Numbered from the stretch's first letter, positions 27,124 to 36,579 are shown. The stretch is DNA of 64,000 nucleotides from Pseudomonadota bacterium (GCA_018818835.1 JAHIRD010000150.1:1-64000); one strand, 5' to 3'. A program made the numbers and translations. Notes: generated by a model not told the origin, from the letters alone.

Positions 27124-27831
27124 TTATTTTTTAAAGTATAATACCAGGCTTTTTCCCATCAGGGGGTTCAGGAGTTTGTCCAGGAACCGAGTGATCCAAG
27201 GTTTCTGCAGAATATCCCAGGTTAAAAAGCGTTTGTAGAGATTAACGGAAAACGAATCTTCCCGGGTGGGTCCCACAAAGCATTTCAGCCACCAGTAGGG
27301 TGAGTGGATGCTGTGTGCGTGGTGTGACATGATATGGGTGGCCCCATGTTTTTCGATCAGACTGACCAGTTCATTTTTTTTGTAGATACGGATATGACCC
27401 TGGTTTGCATTGAAATATTCATCGGAAAGCGCCCAGCAGAGCCGTTCCGGCCAGAAGCGGGGAACAGAGACCACAAGATTGTGACCCGGTTTCAAAACCC
27501 TCAGGATTTCTGAGGCGGCCTTTTGGTGATTGGGAATATGTTCCATGACTTCGGAACAGATGACCAGATCAAATGTATTGTCTTTAAAGGGAAGGCAGGT
27601 GATATCCGAGGTGGTGAAGGCCCAGGTCCCGCCGCAGTGGGCACCCAGGCTGTCATGGTACTCAAGTCGTTTCACACCGTCCTTGAGATCCGAGAGGTTC
27701 AGGTCAGCACCAATGGCATTGATTTTTTTATACGAATACAAGGCGCTTACGTGTCGTCCTGGACCGCAGCCGATATCCAGGATAGTAAATCCCGGTTTGA
27801 TGGTGATTTTATTAAAATTGACGGTAATCAC
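27124..27831 (-). CDS. class I SAM-dependent methyltransferase
   Basis: A 235-residue methyltransferase (Methyltransf_11 type). Motif I is TILDIGCGPGRHVSALYSYK, motif II INAIGADLNLSDL, and the later motifs DITCLPFKDNTFDLVICSEV and MEHIPNHQKAASEILRVLKP. No Met is available near the N-terminus; GTG at 27831, overlapping the glycosyltransferase stop by 20 bp, gives the family start. It follows a GT4 enzyme in the same transcript, so methylation of a glycan or glycolipid is the best guess. Confidence 0.85.
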   Translation of the reverse strand: MITVNFNKITIKPGFTILDIGCGPGRHVSALYSYKKINAIGADLNLSDLKDGVKRLEYHDSLGAHCGGTWAFTTSDITCLPFKDNTFDLVICSEVMEHIPNHQKAASEILRVLKPGHNLVVSVPRFWPERLCWALSDEYFNANQGHIRIYKKNELVSLIEKHGATHIMSHHAHSIHSPYWWLKCFVGPTREDSFSVNLYKRFLTWDILQKPWITRFLDKLLNPLMGKSLVLYFKK

Positions 27832-29059
27832 GAATGGTCTCCCTATAAGCTGCAACGGTCTTTTCGGCCGCGTTTTTCCAAGTAAAATGTTCCATGACTC
27901 GTTTGTATCCTGCTTTTCCAAGTTCTTCGGCTCGTTTGGGATCATCCAGAAGGTCCATGATGGCTTTGGCCAAGGCCGCGGGATTTTTCGGAGGTACAAG
28001 GACGGCTGCGTCGCCTGCAACTTCAGGCAGGGCTCCACCTGTGGTGCTGATAACGGGTATGCCACAGGCCATGGCTTCTCCCACGGGAAGCCCGAATCCT
28101 TCATAAACCGATGGAACAATAGCGATGGATGCTTTGGCGTACTGGCGGACAAACTCTTCATCGCTGATTCTGCCCGTGAAATCAATATAACGGCCGATTC
28201 CCAGTTTTTCGACCAGCTTGACCACGCCCCCGTCTTTTTTCGGGGTACCAATGACGGTCAGGCGAATGGGCCTTTTTTTTGTTATTTCATGAACGGCCTG
28301 AAGCAGGTAATATAATCCTTTGAGGGGCATGTCCGCGCTGTTGGTCACAATGATCCGGTCTTTTTCCCGTGCAATGTCGGCAATGGGGTAAAAGATACGG
28401 GTATTGATTCCATTGGGGACCACACTGAATCTGTCTTCGGGGATTTTGAATTCCTGGATGAGATCCTTTTTGGAAAAGTCTGAAACAGTGATGATGCGTG
28501 GAAGTCTCCGTGCCACACGAACCTGCATACCGATAAAAGAGTACCAGCGCATGTGTTTGATTTTTTTAATAAAGGAACGGACGCTTTTGATGGCAATTCT
28601 CCGATCCACGGTCATGGGGTGATGGATGGTCGCCACGGTGGGTTTTTTGAGACTCAAGGCCCAGATGCCGTAAGACAGACTCTGGTTGTCGTGGATGATA
28701 TCAAATTCGTCCAGTCTGTTTCTCAGATTGTTGAACGCCCTTAAACCGAAGGTGAAGGGCTCGGGGTAACCCATGGTGCTCACGCTGAGCCATTCAATCA
28801 GGTTGATGGGATTTTTAAGTTCGGCAAACGATGGGGTCCGAAACATGTTTTCAGGATCATAGAGGTTGAGGCAATCAAGCATGGATAGTTTGACACCATT
28901 GTTCAAAAGAGGGTCCGGAGGTCCTGCCACCACTTCCACATGGTGACCCAGGTCTGTCAGAGCCTGGCTCAGATTCCTGATATAGACACCCTGGCCCCCA
29001 CAATGGGGGTTGCTTCGGTAGCTGATCATACAAATTTTCAGAGGCTTTTCATTATCCAT
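27812..29059 (-). CDS. family 4 glycosyltransferase
   Basis: A 415-residue GT-B fold enzyme. The N-terminal acceptor domain has CMISYRSNPHCGGQGVYIRN and LGHHVEVVAGPPD. The C-terminal nucleotide-sugar domain includes PNGINTRIFYP, RIIVTNSADMPLKGLYYLLQ and ASIAIVPSVYEGFGLPVGEA (the E-x7-E motif), then MACGIPVISTTGGALPEVAG. It transfers a sugar to a lipid or glycan acceptor on the cytoplasmic face. It overlaps the methyltransferase gene by 20 bp. No other polysaccharide genes are near, so this is a small, isolated sugar-modification pair. Confidence 0.93.
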   Translation of the reverse strand: MDNEKPLKICMISYRSNPHCGGQGVYIRNLSQALTDLGHHVEVVAGPPDPLLNNGVKLSMLDCLNLYDPENMFRTPSFAELKNPINLIEWLSVSTMGYPEPFTFGLRAFNNLRNRLDEFDIIHDNQSLSYGIWALSLKKPTVATIHHPMTVDRRIAIKSVRSFIKKIKHMRWYSFIGMQVRVARRLPRIITVSDFSKKDLIQEFKIPEDRFSVVPNGINTRIFYPIADIAREKDRIIVTNSADMPLKGLYYLLQAVHEITKKRPIRLTVIGTPKKDGGVVKLVEKLGIGRYIDFTGRISDEEFVRQYAKASIAIVPSVYEGFGLPVGEAMACGIPVISTTGGALPEVAGDAAVLVPPKNPAALAKAIMDLLDDPKRAEELGKAGYKRVMEHFTWKNAAEKTVAAYRETIRDYRQF

Positions 29060-29417
29060 CTTTTTTCATCCTGAAATGGCACAGGCATTTAAATCACCTG
29101 CCCATCAGATGTGAATCCCTTTTAAAACAACTTTATGCATCGGAAACATGGGAATCCTTCTAATACATTCTATTGAACGCGAAGGTCAAGGTTTTTTATA
29201 TCGGGAAAAACAACATGTGACTTGAGTTTTAGAAATGGTTAAACTCATGGATGGAATGATTTGGCTTTGGGTTGATAAAATGAAATTAATTTGGTCTTGT
29301 GTAAGCTATAAAATTAATAAAAACAGTTACTTATATGTATGATGTATGATTGTGAAATAATACAAATACATGTGCATGAATAATTTAGAACATAAATGGG
29401 TGATCGTTTCAAAAGGA
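29060..29417. other. AT-rich intergenic region, nothing recognised
   Basis: About 358 bp between the glycosyltransferase and the YkgJ-like gene. It presumably holds the glycosyltransferase promoter. No hairpin, repeat or coding signal was seen. Confidence 0.5.
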
Positions 29418-29801
29418 TCAAGCGGCCCTGGGGAACTTGCCCGGGTCGTTGAATATATCGGGTTCCAATGGGTCAAGGCCCCAGGCCATGCGAGCCATAT
29501 CGCATCGTTCGTTCCAGACATCCTTGACCCAGGACGCATCAAAATTTTTGCATACGCTTGACCTTTGGTCATAGATGTCACAGAAAACGTTGATACCGAT
29601 TTCACCCTGAAGACAGAGGCAACGGGGCATTTTTTTGTTCGTTCCGATCATGGCTCGGCGGAAAGGCCCATGGGGTTCGGTTTTTTCAGAGGGAACGGTA
29701 CCGAAAGGGGCATCGTCGGCTTCGGCCCAGTAAAAAGAAACTCTGTAATACGCACAGCAAGCACCACAACTTAAACACGGATTAAGGCTCATACGACTCA
29801 T
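29418..29801 (-). CDS. YkgJ-family cysteine-cluster protein
   Basis: A 127-residue protein of the YkgJ/UPF0153 family (CxxCxxCC zinc or Fe-S binder). It has LNPCLSCGACCAYYRVSFYW, then PRCLCLQGEIGINVFCDIYD with QRSSVCKNFDASW and a final Cys in WNERCDMARMAWGL. The eight-cysteine pattern is the family signature. The function is not established. Starts at 29801 or 29792 are both possible; GTG at 29804 is also in frame. It is monocistronic. Confidence 0.82.
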   Translation of the reverse strand: MSRMSLNPCLSCGACCAYYRVSFYWAEADDAPFGTVPSEKTEPHGPFRRAMIGTNKKMPRCLCLQGEIGINVFCDIYDQRSSVCKNFDASWVKDVWNERCDMARMAWGLDPLEPDIFNDPGKFPRAA

Positions 29802-30090
29802 CACTTGAATAATGTTGATTGCGCAAAAAACATGGTATTTTGTTTATGTAAAAAGATCCGATCGAAGACTATAAATCTTTCCTGGAAATATTCAATATAA
29901 ATGATTAGGGGAGCAGCAGAATTTTAGCAGATGAGATTTTTTGTATGATAAAACCATTTATACGTGCCTTAAACAAAGATCCTTTTTGCCATCGTCTCAT
30001 GATTAGAGTATAAGATTAGGTATTGTTTTAAATTTCAGGTCATCCACAATGTCTTGCACACTAAAAAACTAACGGGGTTTATTGTTTTCC

Positions 30091-31905
30091 ATGAAGCAGA
30101 CAAGCATAAGGGAAAAAATCAAGTATGTTCTTAGACCGGACAAAGCCTTGTCATTTGTGTGGGAGGCAGGGCCCGGTATCTTTCTGCTTAGTCTTTTGCT
30201 GATTATTGTCCAGGGATTGATCCCCCTTGCCGCCCTTTATTTGATGAAGATAATCGTTGACAAGGTTGCCTGGGCCATGACGGCGGATGACAGTGTCCAG
30301 GCCTTTCGAGTTGTGCTGATTCCGATTCTTCTTGCCGGGGCCTTAGCCCTGTTGACAGCCATCGTCCAGCAGGTCTCAAAATTCATTAAGGAATTACAGG
30401 CCACAACAGTAACGGATCATGTCTATGATGTCATCCATGAAAAATCCCTTTCCGTGGATCTTGAGTATTATGAAAATCCGGATTATTTTGATTCCTTACA
30501 CCGGGCCCAGAGGGAAGGGCCTTATCGTCCCACACGGATCGTCGCCGGTCTGACCATTATTTTGCAGAGCGCCGTATCATTGATTGCCCTGGCTGGCCTT
30601 TTGATTTCTTTTCATTGGGGGCTTTCCCTGGTTCTTTTTGCTGCAGCTATTCCCGGACTTATTGTCCGCCTTTTAAATGCAGGGAAAATGAATACATGGC
30701 AACGGAAACGAACACGGACAGAGAGAAAGGCCCATTACTACAATGTAATGATGACCTGCCAGGACCATGCCAAGGAAGTTCGGCTGTTTAATCTTGGGAA
30801 ACTGTTCAGTGACCGTTTCAGTGACTTGCGCACCCTTATTCGCACTGAAAAAATCCAGATTATGGGCCGTCGAACCTGGGGCGATGTGCTGGCCCAGTTC
30901 TGTGCGGTGATTGCTGTTTTTTCAGCCCTTTCTCTGATTGCCTACAGATGTGTGACCGGAAACATAAGTCTGGGAGAATTTGTTATGTATTTTCAGGCTT
31001 TTCAGCGTTCTCTGGGTTATATGAAGGAGTTTTTCGAAGGCCTTGCCTCTTTATATGAAGACACCCTTTTCATTCATCAGTTTTATGAATTTCTGGACAT
31101 AGAACCCCGGGTCAGGGAGGCCGAGCACCCCTTGCCCTTGGATACTTCCTTTGAAAAGGGTCTGATTTTTGATCACATATCCTTTACGTATAACGGCAGC
31201 AAACGGACAGCATTAAAGGATATCTCCTTTCAGGTCAAACCCGGAGAGGTTATTGCCCTTGTGGGCGAAAACGGTTCGGGGAAAACCACCTTGGTCAAAT
31301 TGCTGTGTCGCCTCTATGACCCGGATCAGGGGCAGATTCTTTTGGATGGAAACGACCTGAAATCATATAAGATAAAGGATGTCCGACGCCAGATCAGCGT
31401 GATATTCCAGGACTATATTAAATACCAGATGACGGTTAGGGAAAATATCTGGATGGGCGATGCAGCCCAACCCTGTGATGACGAATCCATCAAAAAGGCC
31501 GCTATTTACGCCAATGCCCATGGCTTGATCGAATCATTGCCAAAGGCCTATGACACCATGCTGGGGCAATGGATGGGAGAAGGGGAAGAATTATCCCTGG
31601 GCCAATGGCAGAAAATCGCTCTGGCCAGAGCCTTTTATGGAAAGGCCCGGATCGTGGTTTTGGACGAGCCTACCAGTTCACTGGATCCTGAAAGTGAATA
31701 CCAGGTGTTTCTTACCTTTCGGCAATTGCTTGAGAACCGGACAGCGTTTTTGATCAGTCACAGGTTCTCAACGGTAAAAATGGCGGATCGCATTCTGGTT
31801 CTCTCCGACGGACGGATCACCGAAAGCGGAACCCATGCTCAGTTAATGGCAATGACGGGGACCTACAGCAGAATGTATAGTCAACAGGCCGGGAATTATA
31901 TTTAG
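30091..31905 (+). CDS. ABC exporter, fused membrane and ATPase domains
   Basis: A 604-residue half-transporter. Six TM helices span about residues 20-310 (GIFLLSLLLIIVQGLIPLAA onward). The nucleotide-binding domain has Walker A GENGSGKTTLVKLL, Q-loop VIFQDYIKYQMT, signature LSLGQWQKIALARAF and Walker B IVVLDEPTSSLDPES. It probably dimerises to export a lipid, peptide or drug. TTG at 30082 is in frame, but ATG at 30091 is preferred. It stands alone, 15 kb from the RiPP-like cluster. A role in peptide export cannot be excluded but has no linkage support. Confidence 0.9.
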   Translation: MKQTSIREKIKYVLRPDKALSFVWEAGPGIFLLSLLLIIVQGLIPLAALYLMKIIVDKVAWAMTADDSVQAFRVVLIPILLAGALALLTAIVQQVSKFIKELQATTVTDHVYDVIHEKSLSVDLEYYENPDYFDSLHRAQREGPYRPTRIVAGLTIILQSAVSLIALAGLLISFHWGLSLVLFAAAIPGLIVRLLNAGKMNTWQRKRTRTERKAHYYNVMMTCQDHAKEVRLFNLGKLFSDRFSDLRTLIRTEKIQIMGRRTWGDVLAQFCAVIAVFSALSLIAYRCVTGNISLGEFVMYFQAFQRSLGYMKEFFEGLASLYEDTLFIHQFYEFLDIEPRVREAEHPLPLDTSFEKGLIFDHISFTYNGSKRTALKDISFQVKPGEVIALVGENGSGKTTLVKLLCRLYDPDQGQILLDGNDLKSYKIKDVRRQISVIFQDYIKYQMTVRENIWMGDAAQPCDDESIKKAAIYANAHGLIESLPKAYDTMLGQWMGEGEELSLGQWQKIALARAFYGKARIVVLDEPTSSLDPESEYQVFLTFRQLLENRTAFLISHRFSTVKMADRILVLSDGRITESGTHAQLMAMTGTYSRMYSQQAGNYI

Positions 31906-31935
31906 TGCCCATTTTGGATGGACACTATTTAGGTC
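31903..31935 (+). repeat. short hairpin repeat overlapping the ABC exporter stop, copy 1
   Basis: TTTAGTGCCCA-TTTTGGA-TGGACACTATTTAG, an imperfect hairpin (AGTGCCCA/TGGACACT) whose left edge contains the stop TAG. An inverted copy lies at 47437-47476, again overlapping a TAG stop. It may act as a weak terminator. Confidence 0.6.
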
Positions 31936-32041
31936 TTGATATGAGGGCACACATCACGTTGTCCGCTTTGGATTTTCAATGTATCATTTGAACGTGTGAT
32001 AAACTCGAAAAAGTCAACAAATGGCTATGGAGGATACAAGC

Positions 32042-32695
32042 ATGGACAATCCCATGGAAAATTACTGGCAAAAAAGACTGGAATATGTGAAAGAACAGTT
32101 TGAGAACAATCATTTTGAGGTATATGTGGCCGAGACATGTGAGAAGGCCCGGGCCCTTGTTCTCGATGTTATTCTTCCCAAAATCGAAGCCAAAAGTATA
32201 TCCTGGGGAGGATCGGCAACCTTTGTTCAGACCGGTCTGTATGATGCCCTGAAAACAGCATGGGGAATGGAGATACTGGATACCTACGATAAACGTTTCA
32301 GTGCTGAAGAAGGCCTGGAACGAAGGCGGCGCTCTCTTTTGTCGGATGTTTTTATTACCGGCACCAATGCCATCACCGAAGAGGGCGAGCTTGTCAATCT
32401 TGACATGATCGGAAACAGGGTCGCGGCCATTACATTTGGCCCAAAACATGTGATCATTCTGGTGGGCAGAAATAAAATCGTTGCCGACAGGGACGATGCC
32501 ATGTTCAGGATCAAGAATTATGCCGCCCCGGTCAATACCATGCGGCTTGAAAAAAAGACCCCATGTGCTCAGACATCCTTTTGTCAGGACTGTAAAAGTC
32601 CTGAACGCATCTGCAACACCTGGGTGATCACGGAAAAATGTTTTCCCAAGAAAAGGATCAAGCTCATTTTGATCAATGAGGATCTGGGCTTTTAA
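32042..32695 (+). CDS. LUD-domain protein (LutC/DUF162-like)
   Basis: A 217-residue protein of the lactate-utilisation (LUD) superfamily. Typical segments are YVAETCEKARALVLDVILPK, ISWGGSATFVQTGL, FITGTNAITEEGELVNLDMI and NRVAAITFGPKHVIILVGRN. A C-terminal Cys group (CAQTSFCQDCKSPERICNTW) follows. LUD proteins support lactate or related oxidations, but short stand-alone members are uncharacterised. ATG at 32042 is chosen over 32021 because GGAGG lies eight bases upstream. The deacetylase-like gene starts 47 bp downstream. Confidence 0.86.
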   Translation: MDNPMENYWQKRLEYVKEQFENNHFEVYVAETCEKARALVLDVILPKIEAKSISWGGSATFVQTGLYDALKTAWGMEILDTYDKRFSAEEGLERRRRSLLSDVFITGTNAITEEGELVNLDMIGNRVAAITFGPKHVIILVGRNKIVADRDDAMFRIKNYAAPVNTMRLEKKTPCAQTSFCQDCKSPERICNTWVITEKCFPKKRIKLILINEDLGF

Positions 32696-32742
32696 AGCCG
32701 GACCTTGCATGTATAGTAACCATCCGTGTCAAAGGAGGTTCC

Positions 32743-33486
32743 ATGAACGTTGTTTTCCATCAGGATTTTTACGATGTCTATGTCTCAGATCCAGCAGCCG
32801 AACCCGGAAGAATGGAAGCGATTGTGGAGGCGATTCGGGAGGATTCGACCTTTATCAGTCCTGACCAAGCGGATCTTGCTGATATCCTGTTGGCCCATGA
32901 TAAAGACCATGTGGAAAGTGTCAAAAAATATGGGTTGTACCCCATAGCGGCCCTGGCTGCAGGTGGGGCGATCAAAACAGCGGAACTCGCACTCAAAGAA
33001 CCGTGTTTCGGCCTGATCCGGCCTCCGGGACATCACGCCTCAGCCGGTTCCGCCTGGGGATTCTGTTATTTTAATAACATGGCCATTGCTTTGTTGTCAC
33101 TCCACCATCGGAAAATGATTAAAAGCGCCTTTGTTCTGGATTTTGATATGCATTACGGTGACGGTACTGTCAATATCCTTGAAAATCATTCGTTTGTGAA
33201 CATCTACAACCCCGAATCCCGTTTCAGGGATCGCTACATGAAAGACGTCCGGGAAAAAATGGAGAGGGTGTCTGTGGATATGATCGGTATTTCCGCAGGG
33301 TTCGACAACCATTCCGAAGACTGGGGCGGAGTTCTTCTCACCGAAGATTTTTTCGATATGGGCGTCATGGTAAAAAAAGCGGCAGAACGATCCGGAGGCC
33401 ATTATTTTGCTCTACTTGAAGGTGGTTACAATCACAAAGTGATCGGAAAAAACGCCCAAGCCCTGATCACGGGTATGGAAAAGTAA
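32743..33486 (+). CDS. compact histone-deacetylase-family amidohydrolase
   Basis: A 247-residue member of the HDAC/AcuC/acetylpolyamine amidohydrolase family. The His pair is in LIRPPGHHASAGSAWGFCYF, zinc ligands are in VLDFDMHYGDGT and ISAGFDNHSEDWGG, and LLEGGYNHKV is the conserved end. It would remove acetyl groups from lysine, polyamines or other amines. Family members usually exceed 300 residues. Here the stretch between the zinc ligands is shortened but the catalytic residues remain. It is preceded by AAAGGAGG. Operon with LUD, DUF362 and polyferredoxin genes. Confidence 0.88.
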   Translation: MNVVFHQDFYDVYVSDPAAEPGRMEAIVEAIREDSTFISPDQADLADILLAHDKDHVESVKKYGLYPIAALAAGGAIKTAELALKEPCFGLIRPPGHHASAGSAWGFCYFNNMAIALLSLHHRKMIKSAFVLDFDMHYGDGTVNILENHSFVNIYNPESRFRDRYMKDVREKMERVSVDMIGISAGFDNHSEDWGGVLLTEDFFDMGVMVKKAAERSGGHYFALLEGGYNHKVIGKNAQALITGMEK

Positions 33487-33540
33487 TATTTTGAAGGATA
33501 GGCAACTTAAGTCCCCCAATCCTAAAAAAAAGGAGGTCCC

Positions 33541-34455
33541 ATGAACAGACGGGAATTCATCAAAAAAAGTGTCGCCGCAGGAATCGTCACCGGCTCGGCC
33601 TTGATGGCAGCGCCTGTCTCCCTGTTTGCTGAAGAAAAGAAACAGAAGCCCTATGATCTGGTGGCTGTAAAGGGTGGCGAGCCGGCAGCCCTGTTCGACA
33701 GTGCCATATCAGCGTTAGGCGGAATGGTTGCCTTTGTCCCAAAAAACAGCACCGTGGTGGTCAAACCCAATATTGGTTGGGATGCAGATCCTAGGCGGGC
33801 TGCAAACACGCATCCTGAACTTGTGAAACAGATTATCAGGCATTGCCTTTCAGCAGGTGCAAAGAAAGTCTATGTGTTCGATAATACGTGTGATATCTGG
33901 ACGCGTACCTATAAGAACAGTGGTATCGAATATGCGGTAAACGACGCCGGTGGGACCATGATTCCTGCCAATACGGAGCGATACTTCCACCCGGTAACCG
34001 TGGATAAGGGAAAACGCCTCAATCAGGCCAAGGTCCATGAGCAGGTCTTGGAGGCGGATGTATTCATTAATGTGCCTGTCCTTAAACATCATTCCAGTGC
34101 AAAACTTACCATCGGCATGAAAAATCATATGGGCATTGTCTGGGACCGGGGCTATTGGCATAGAAATGATTTGAACCAGTGTATCGCTGATTTTGCCACC
34201 TTCAAAAAACCGGATCTCACCGTGGTGGATGCCTACAATGTCCTGATGAAACACGGGCCCCGTGGCGTGTCCGAAAAAGATGTTGTCACCATGAAATCCC
34301 TGATCATTTCCTTGGACCCTGTGGCAGCCGATGCCGCTGCCGCCAAGATGTTCGGGATGGAGCCCTCGGACCTTTCCTATATTTCTATGGCCGCAGCCAT
34401 GGGAGTTGGGAATATGGATCTTACCAAGGCCTCCATCAAACGGATTAAGCTATAA
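33541..34455 (+). CDS. Tat-exported DUF362 protein
   Basis: A 304-residue protein. The N-terminus MNRREFIKKSVAAGIVTGSA is a Tat signal (RREFIKK), so it folds in the cytoplasm, probably with a cofactor, before export. DUF362 segments include VVVKPNIGWDADPRRAANTH, KKVYVFDNTCDIWTRTYKNS, VLKHHSSAKLTIGMKNHMGI and SLDPVAADAAAAKMFG. DUF362 proteins often neighbour ferredoxins; the function is unknown. AAGGAGGT precedes the ATG. The membrane polyferredoxin starts two bases after its stop, so the two may form a periplasmic/membrane redox unit (inference). Confidence 0.88.
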   Translation: MNRREFIKKSVAAGIVTGSALMAAPVSLFAEEKKQKPYDLVAVKGGEPAALFDSAISALGGMVAFVPKNSTVVVKPNIGWDADPRRAANTHPELVKQIIRHCLSAGAKKVYVFDNTCDIWTRTYKNSGIEYAVNDAGGTMIPANTERYFHPVTVDKGKRLNQAKVHEQVLEADVFINVPVLKHHSSAKLTIGMKNHMGIVWDRGYWHRNDLNQCIADFATFKKPDLTVVDAYNVLMKHGPRGVSEKDVVTMKSLIISLDPVAADAAAAKMFGMEPSDLSYISMAAAMGVGNMDLTKASIKRIKL

Positions 34456-34457
34456 CT

Positions 34458-35996
34458 ATGATTCAGCGCCATCTGAGAAGCATACGAATTGTCATTTCAC
34501 TTTTTTTTCTGCTTCTGATTGCCGGGATTTTTCTGGATTTTTATGATTTGATTCAGCCAGATTTTATACCGGTGATTTTGTTTTTTCAGGTGATGCCCGC
34601 CCTGATGAAGACCCTCTCCACAGGCGGGATGGCTCTGTTTTCTTTGCTGGCGGTTCTGGGGCTGACGGTTCTGGCCGGACGGCTTTACTGTTCCTTTCTC
34701 TGCCCCCTGGGGACGTTTATGGATCTTGTGATCCGGTTCCGTCCGGGGAAAAAACGCTTTTTATGGACACGTGCCCACACGGCGCTACGTTACAGTCTTC
34801 TGGGTCTGACACTTCTTGTTCTGGCGTCGGGCAGCCTTGTGCTCATCGATTTGCTGGACCCGTTTAGTCTGTTCGGCCGTCTGATGACCACTCTGTTCAG
34901 GCCCCTGGCCGCCACCCTGAACAACGCCCTTGTGCGGGTGTTTGAATCCTTGGGCTCCTACTCTCTGGTGACCGTTGAATTCCCCTGGGCGAACCTTCCC
35001 GTGCTTATGGTCTGTCTGGCCTGTTTGGGATTGATTGTGGGGCTGGCCATGAAAAAAGGGAGGCTTTACTGCAACAGCCTCTGCCCGGTGGGTGCGTTTC
35101 TGGGACTGGTTTCCCGGCTGTCTCTGTTTCGTGTGTCCATCGACCGGACAAGCTGCGTGTCCTGCGGAAAATGTGAGCGGGTCTGCAAGGCGGGCTGTAT
35201 TGATTCAAAAAATTATCAGGTGGATATCAGCCGCTGTGTGGCATGCTACACATGTCTGCCAGTTTGTCCTGAAAACTGTATCAATCTGACGATGACCGGT
35301 ATGCCCAAGCGTGAGATGAATCCGAACCGGCGGACCCTGTTGCTTCTGGTGGGGCTGGCCGTTGCGGGTTTTCCCAAAAAGCTGTTCGCCCAGATCGCAA
35401 AACCCCTGGTCTATGTGAAAAACACCATTTCGATCATGCGCCGTTATCCCACCACGCCCCCAGGATCCCGAAGCATTGCCGAATTCACCAGCGCCTGCAC
35501 GGGCTGTTATCTGTGCGTCAGCCATTGCCCAGGAAAGGTGATCCAACCGGCCCTGACTCCTTACGGATCCAAAGGATTTTTGATGCCCCGAATGGACAAC
35601 AGCCGGGGATTTTGCAATTTTACCTGTACGACCTGTGGTGCTATCTGTCCCACCGGTGCAATTTTGCCTTTGACGCTGGATGCAAAGCAACAGATACAGA
35701 TTGGAACGGTGAATTTTATCCGTGAAAATTGCATCGTCATCACCCAGAAAACCGAATGCGGAGCTTGTTCCGAACATTGCCCCACCAAGGCTGTGGCCAT
35801 GGTTCTTGAAAACGGGTTAAGGGTTCCTAAGGTGAATCCAAAAATCTGTGTAGGATGCGGTGCCTGCGAATACGCTTGTCCCTCCATCCCCTACAAATCC
35901 ATTTATGTGGAAGGAAACCCCATCCACATAACGGCTGAAAAACCCAAAACCGAAGAGATTGAAAAACCTATGTCTGGCGATGATTTTCCATTTTGA
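34458..35996 (+). CDS. NapH-like membrane polyferredoxin
   Basis: A 512-residue membrane iron-sulfur protein. Four or more TM helices occupy the first 210 residues, with two NapH-type motifs (RLYCSFLCPLGTF and RLYCNSLCPVGAF). Ferredoxin motifs follow: CVSCGKCERVCKAGC, CVACYTCLPVCPENC, CTGCYLCVSHCPGK, CNFTCTTCGAICPTGA, CGACSEHCPTKA and CVGCGACEYACP. The middle contains another hydrophobic stretch (LLLLVGLAVAGFPKKLF). It can carry electrons across or along the membrane, from the quinone pool or to the exported DUF362 protein. Translationally coupled to that gene. Confidence 0.9.
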   Translation: MIQRHLRSIRIVISLFFLLLIAGIFLDFYDLIQPDFIPVILFFQVMPALMKTLSTGGMALFSLLAVLGLTVLAGRLYCSFLCPLGTFMDLVIRFRPGKKRFLWTRAHTALRYSLLGLTLLVLASGSLVLIDLLDPFSLFGRLMTTLFRPLAATLNNALVRVFESLGSYSLVTVEFPWANLPVLMVCLACLGLIVGLAMKKGRLYCNSLCPVGAFLGLVSRLSLFRVSIDRTSCVSCGKCERVCKAGCIDSKNYQVDISRCVACYTCLPVCPENCINLTMTGMPKREMNPNRRTLLLLVGLAVAGFPKKLFAQIAKPLVYVKNTISIMRRYPTTPPGSRSIAEFTSACTGCYLCVSHCPGKVIQPALTPYGSKGFLMPRMDNSRGFCNFTCTTCGAICPTGAILPLTLDAKQQIQIGTVNFIRENCIVITQKTECGACSEHCPTKAVAMVLENGLRVPKVNPKICVGCGACEYACPSIPYKSIYVEGNPIHITAEKPKTEEIEKPMSGDDFPF

Positions 35997-36087
35997 TAAG
36001 GTTTACAGGAATCTGTAATTTCGAGATGCGTTCACGAGCTAAATATAGCTGTTTCTCAAGCTGGAGCCTTGGATTTTTATAATCACC

Positions 36088-36230
36088 ATGAAGTTTGGGA
36101 TAAGTCAAATGTCCGCTGTCGAGATGCAAGCACGGGCACGACGCATCGTGCCCCTCCGTGCGATGATCTCACTCCGTGCTCTTTGTGCCTCCGTGAGAGA
36201 CCAGCTTTTTGGTTGTGGCTTTAACTTCCA
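36088..36230 (-). repeat. dispersed repeat, copy d (inverted relative to copy b)
   Basis: Reverse complement of 10434-10572 with few differences. It includes the hairpin GGGCACGA-CGCA-TCGTGCCC (36134-36153), the block TCCGTGCGATGATCTCACTC and CTCTTTGTGCCTCCGTGAGA. Confidence 0.8.
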
Positions 36231-36369
36231 GTAAAAAGAACTAAATTTTACGAGATAGTAGCGCGAAGAAAAATGTCACCGGCAACTATCCGAGGGCCTG
36301 CTTTCCTGCTTTCGCGGGGACAAGCCCTGATATGCAAATGGGTTGGGCTTGGGAACGAATAACGTGGCC

Positions 36370-36575
36370 TGAAATAATATCCAAATAAAGACGAGATAAA
36401 AATGACATAAGTCCCATAAGTCCTATAGGTCACATGGGTCTTATGGGACCTATAGGACTCATGGGACTTATTTTTGCCCTTCTTCGTGTGCTTCAGCGAC
36501 CAAGGGGAGCGGGTGGTGAAAAAAAGATTTACTTGAAGGTTATGAAGAAAAACAGATTCCTTGCTCAGATTTTTT
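36370..36575 (-). repeat. dispersed repeat, copy e (inverted relative to copy c)
   Basis: Reverse complement of 17580-17765. It contains TCCCATAAGTCCTATAGGTC, CTTATGGGACCTATAGGACT and GATTCCTTGCTCAGATTT. An extra roughly 25-bp segment separates the two outer blocks in this copy. Confidence 0.8.
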
Positions 36576-36579
36576 TTAT

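Noticed and set aside
27832-28251. N-terminal extension of the methyltransferase
   Set aside because: The upstream part of the open frame is out-of-frame sequence of the glycosyltransferase gene; the methyltransferase fold starts near 27831.
31976-32710. 244-codon frame on the minus strand
   Set aside because: Antisense to the LUD gene, which has clear family motifs and an RBS.
35205-35777. 190-codon frame on the minus strand
   Set aside because: Antisense to the polyferredoxin with its ordered Cys motifs.
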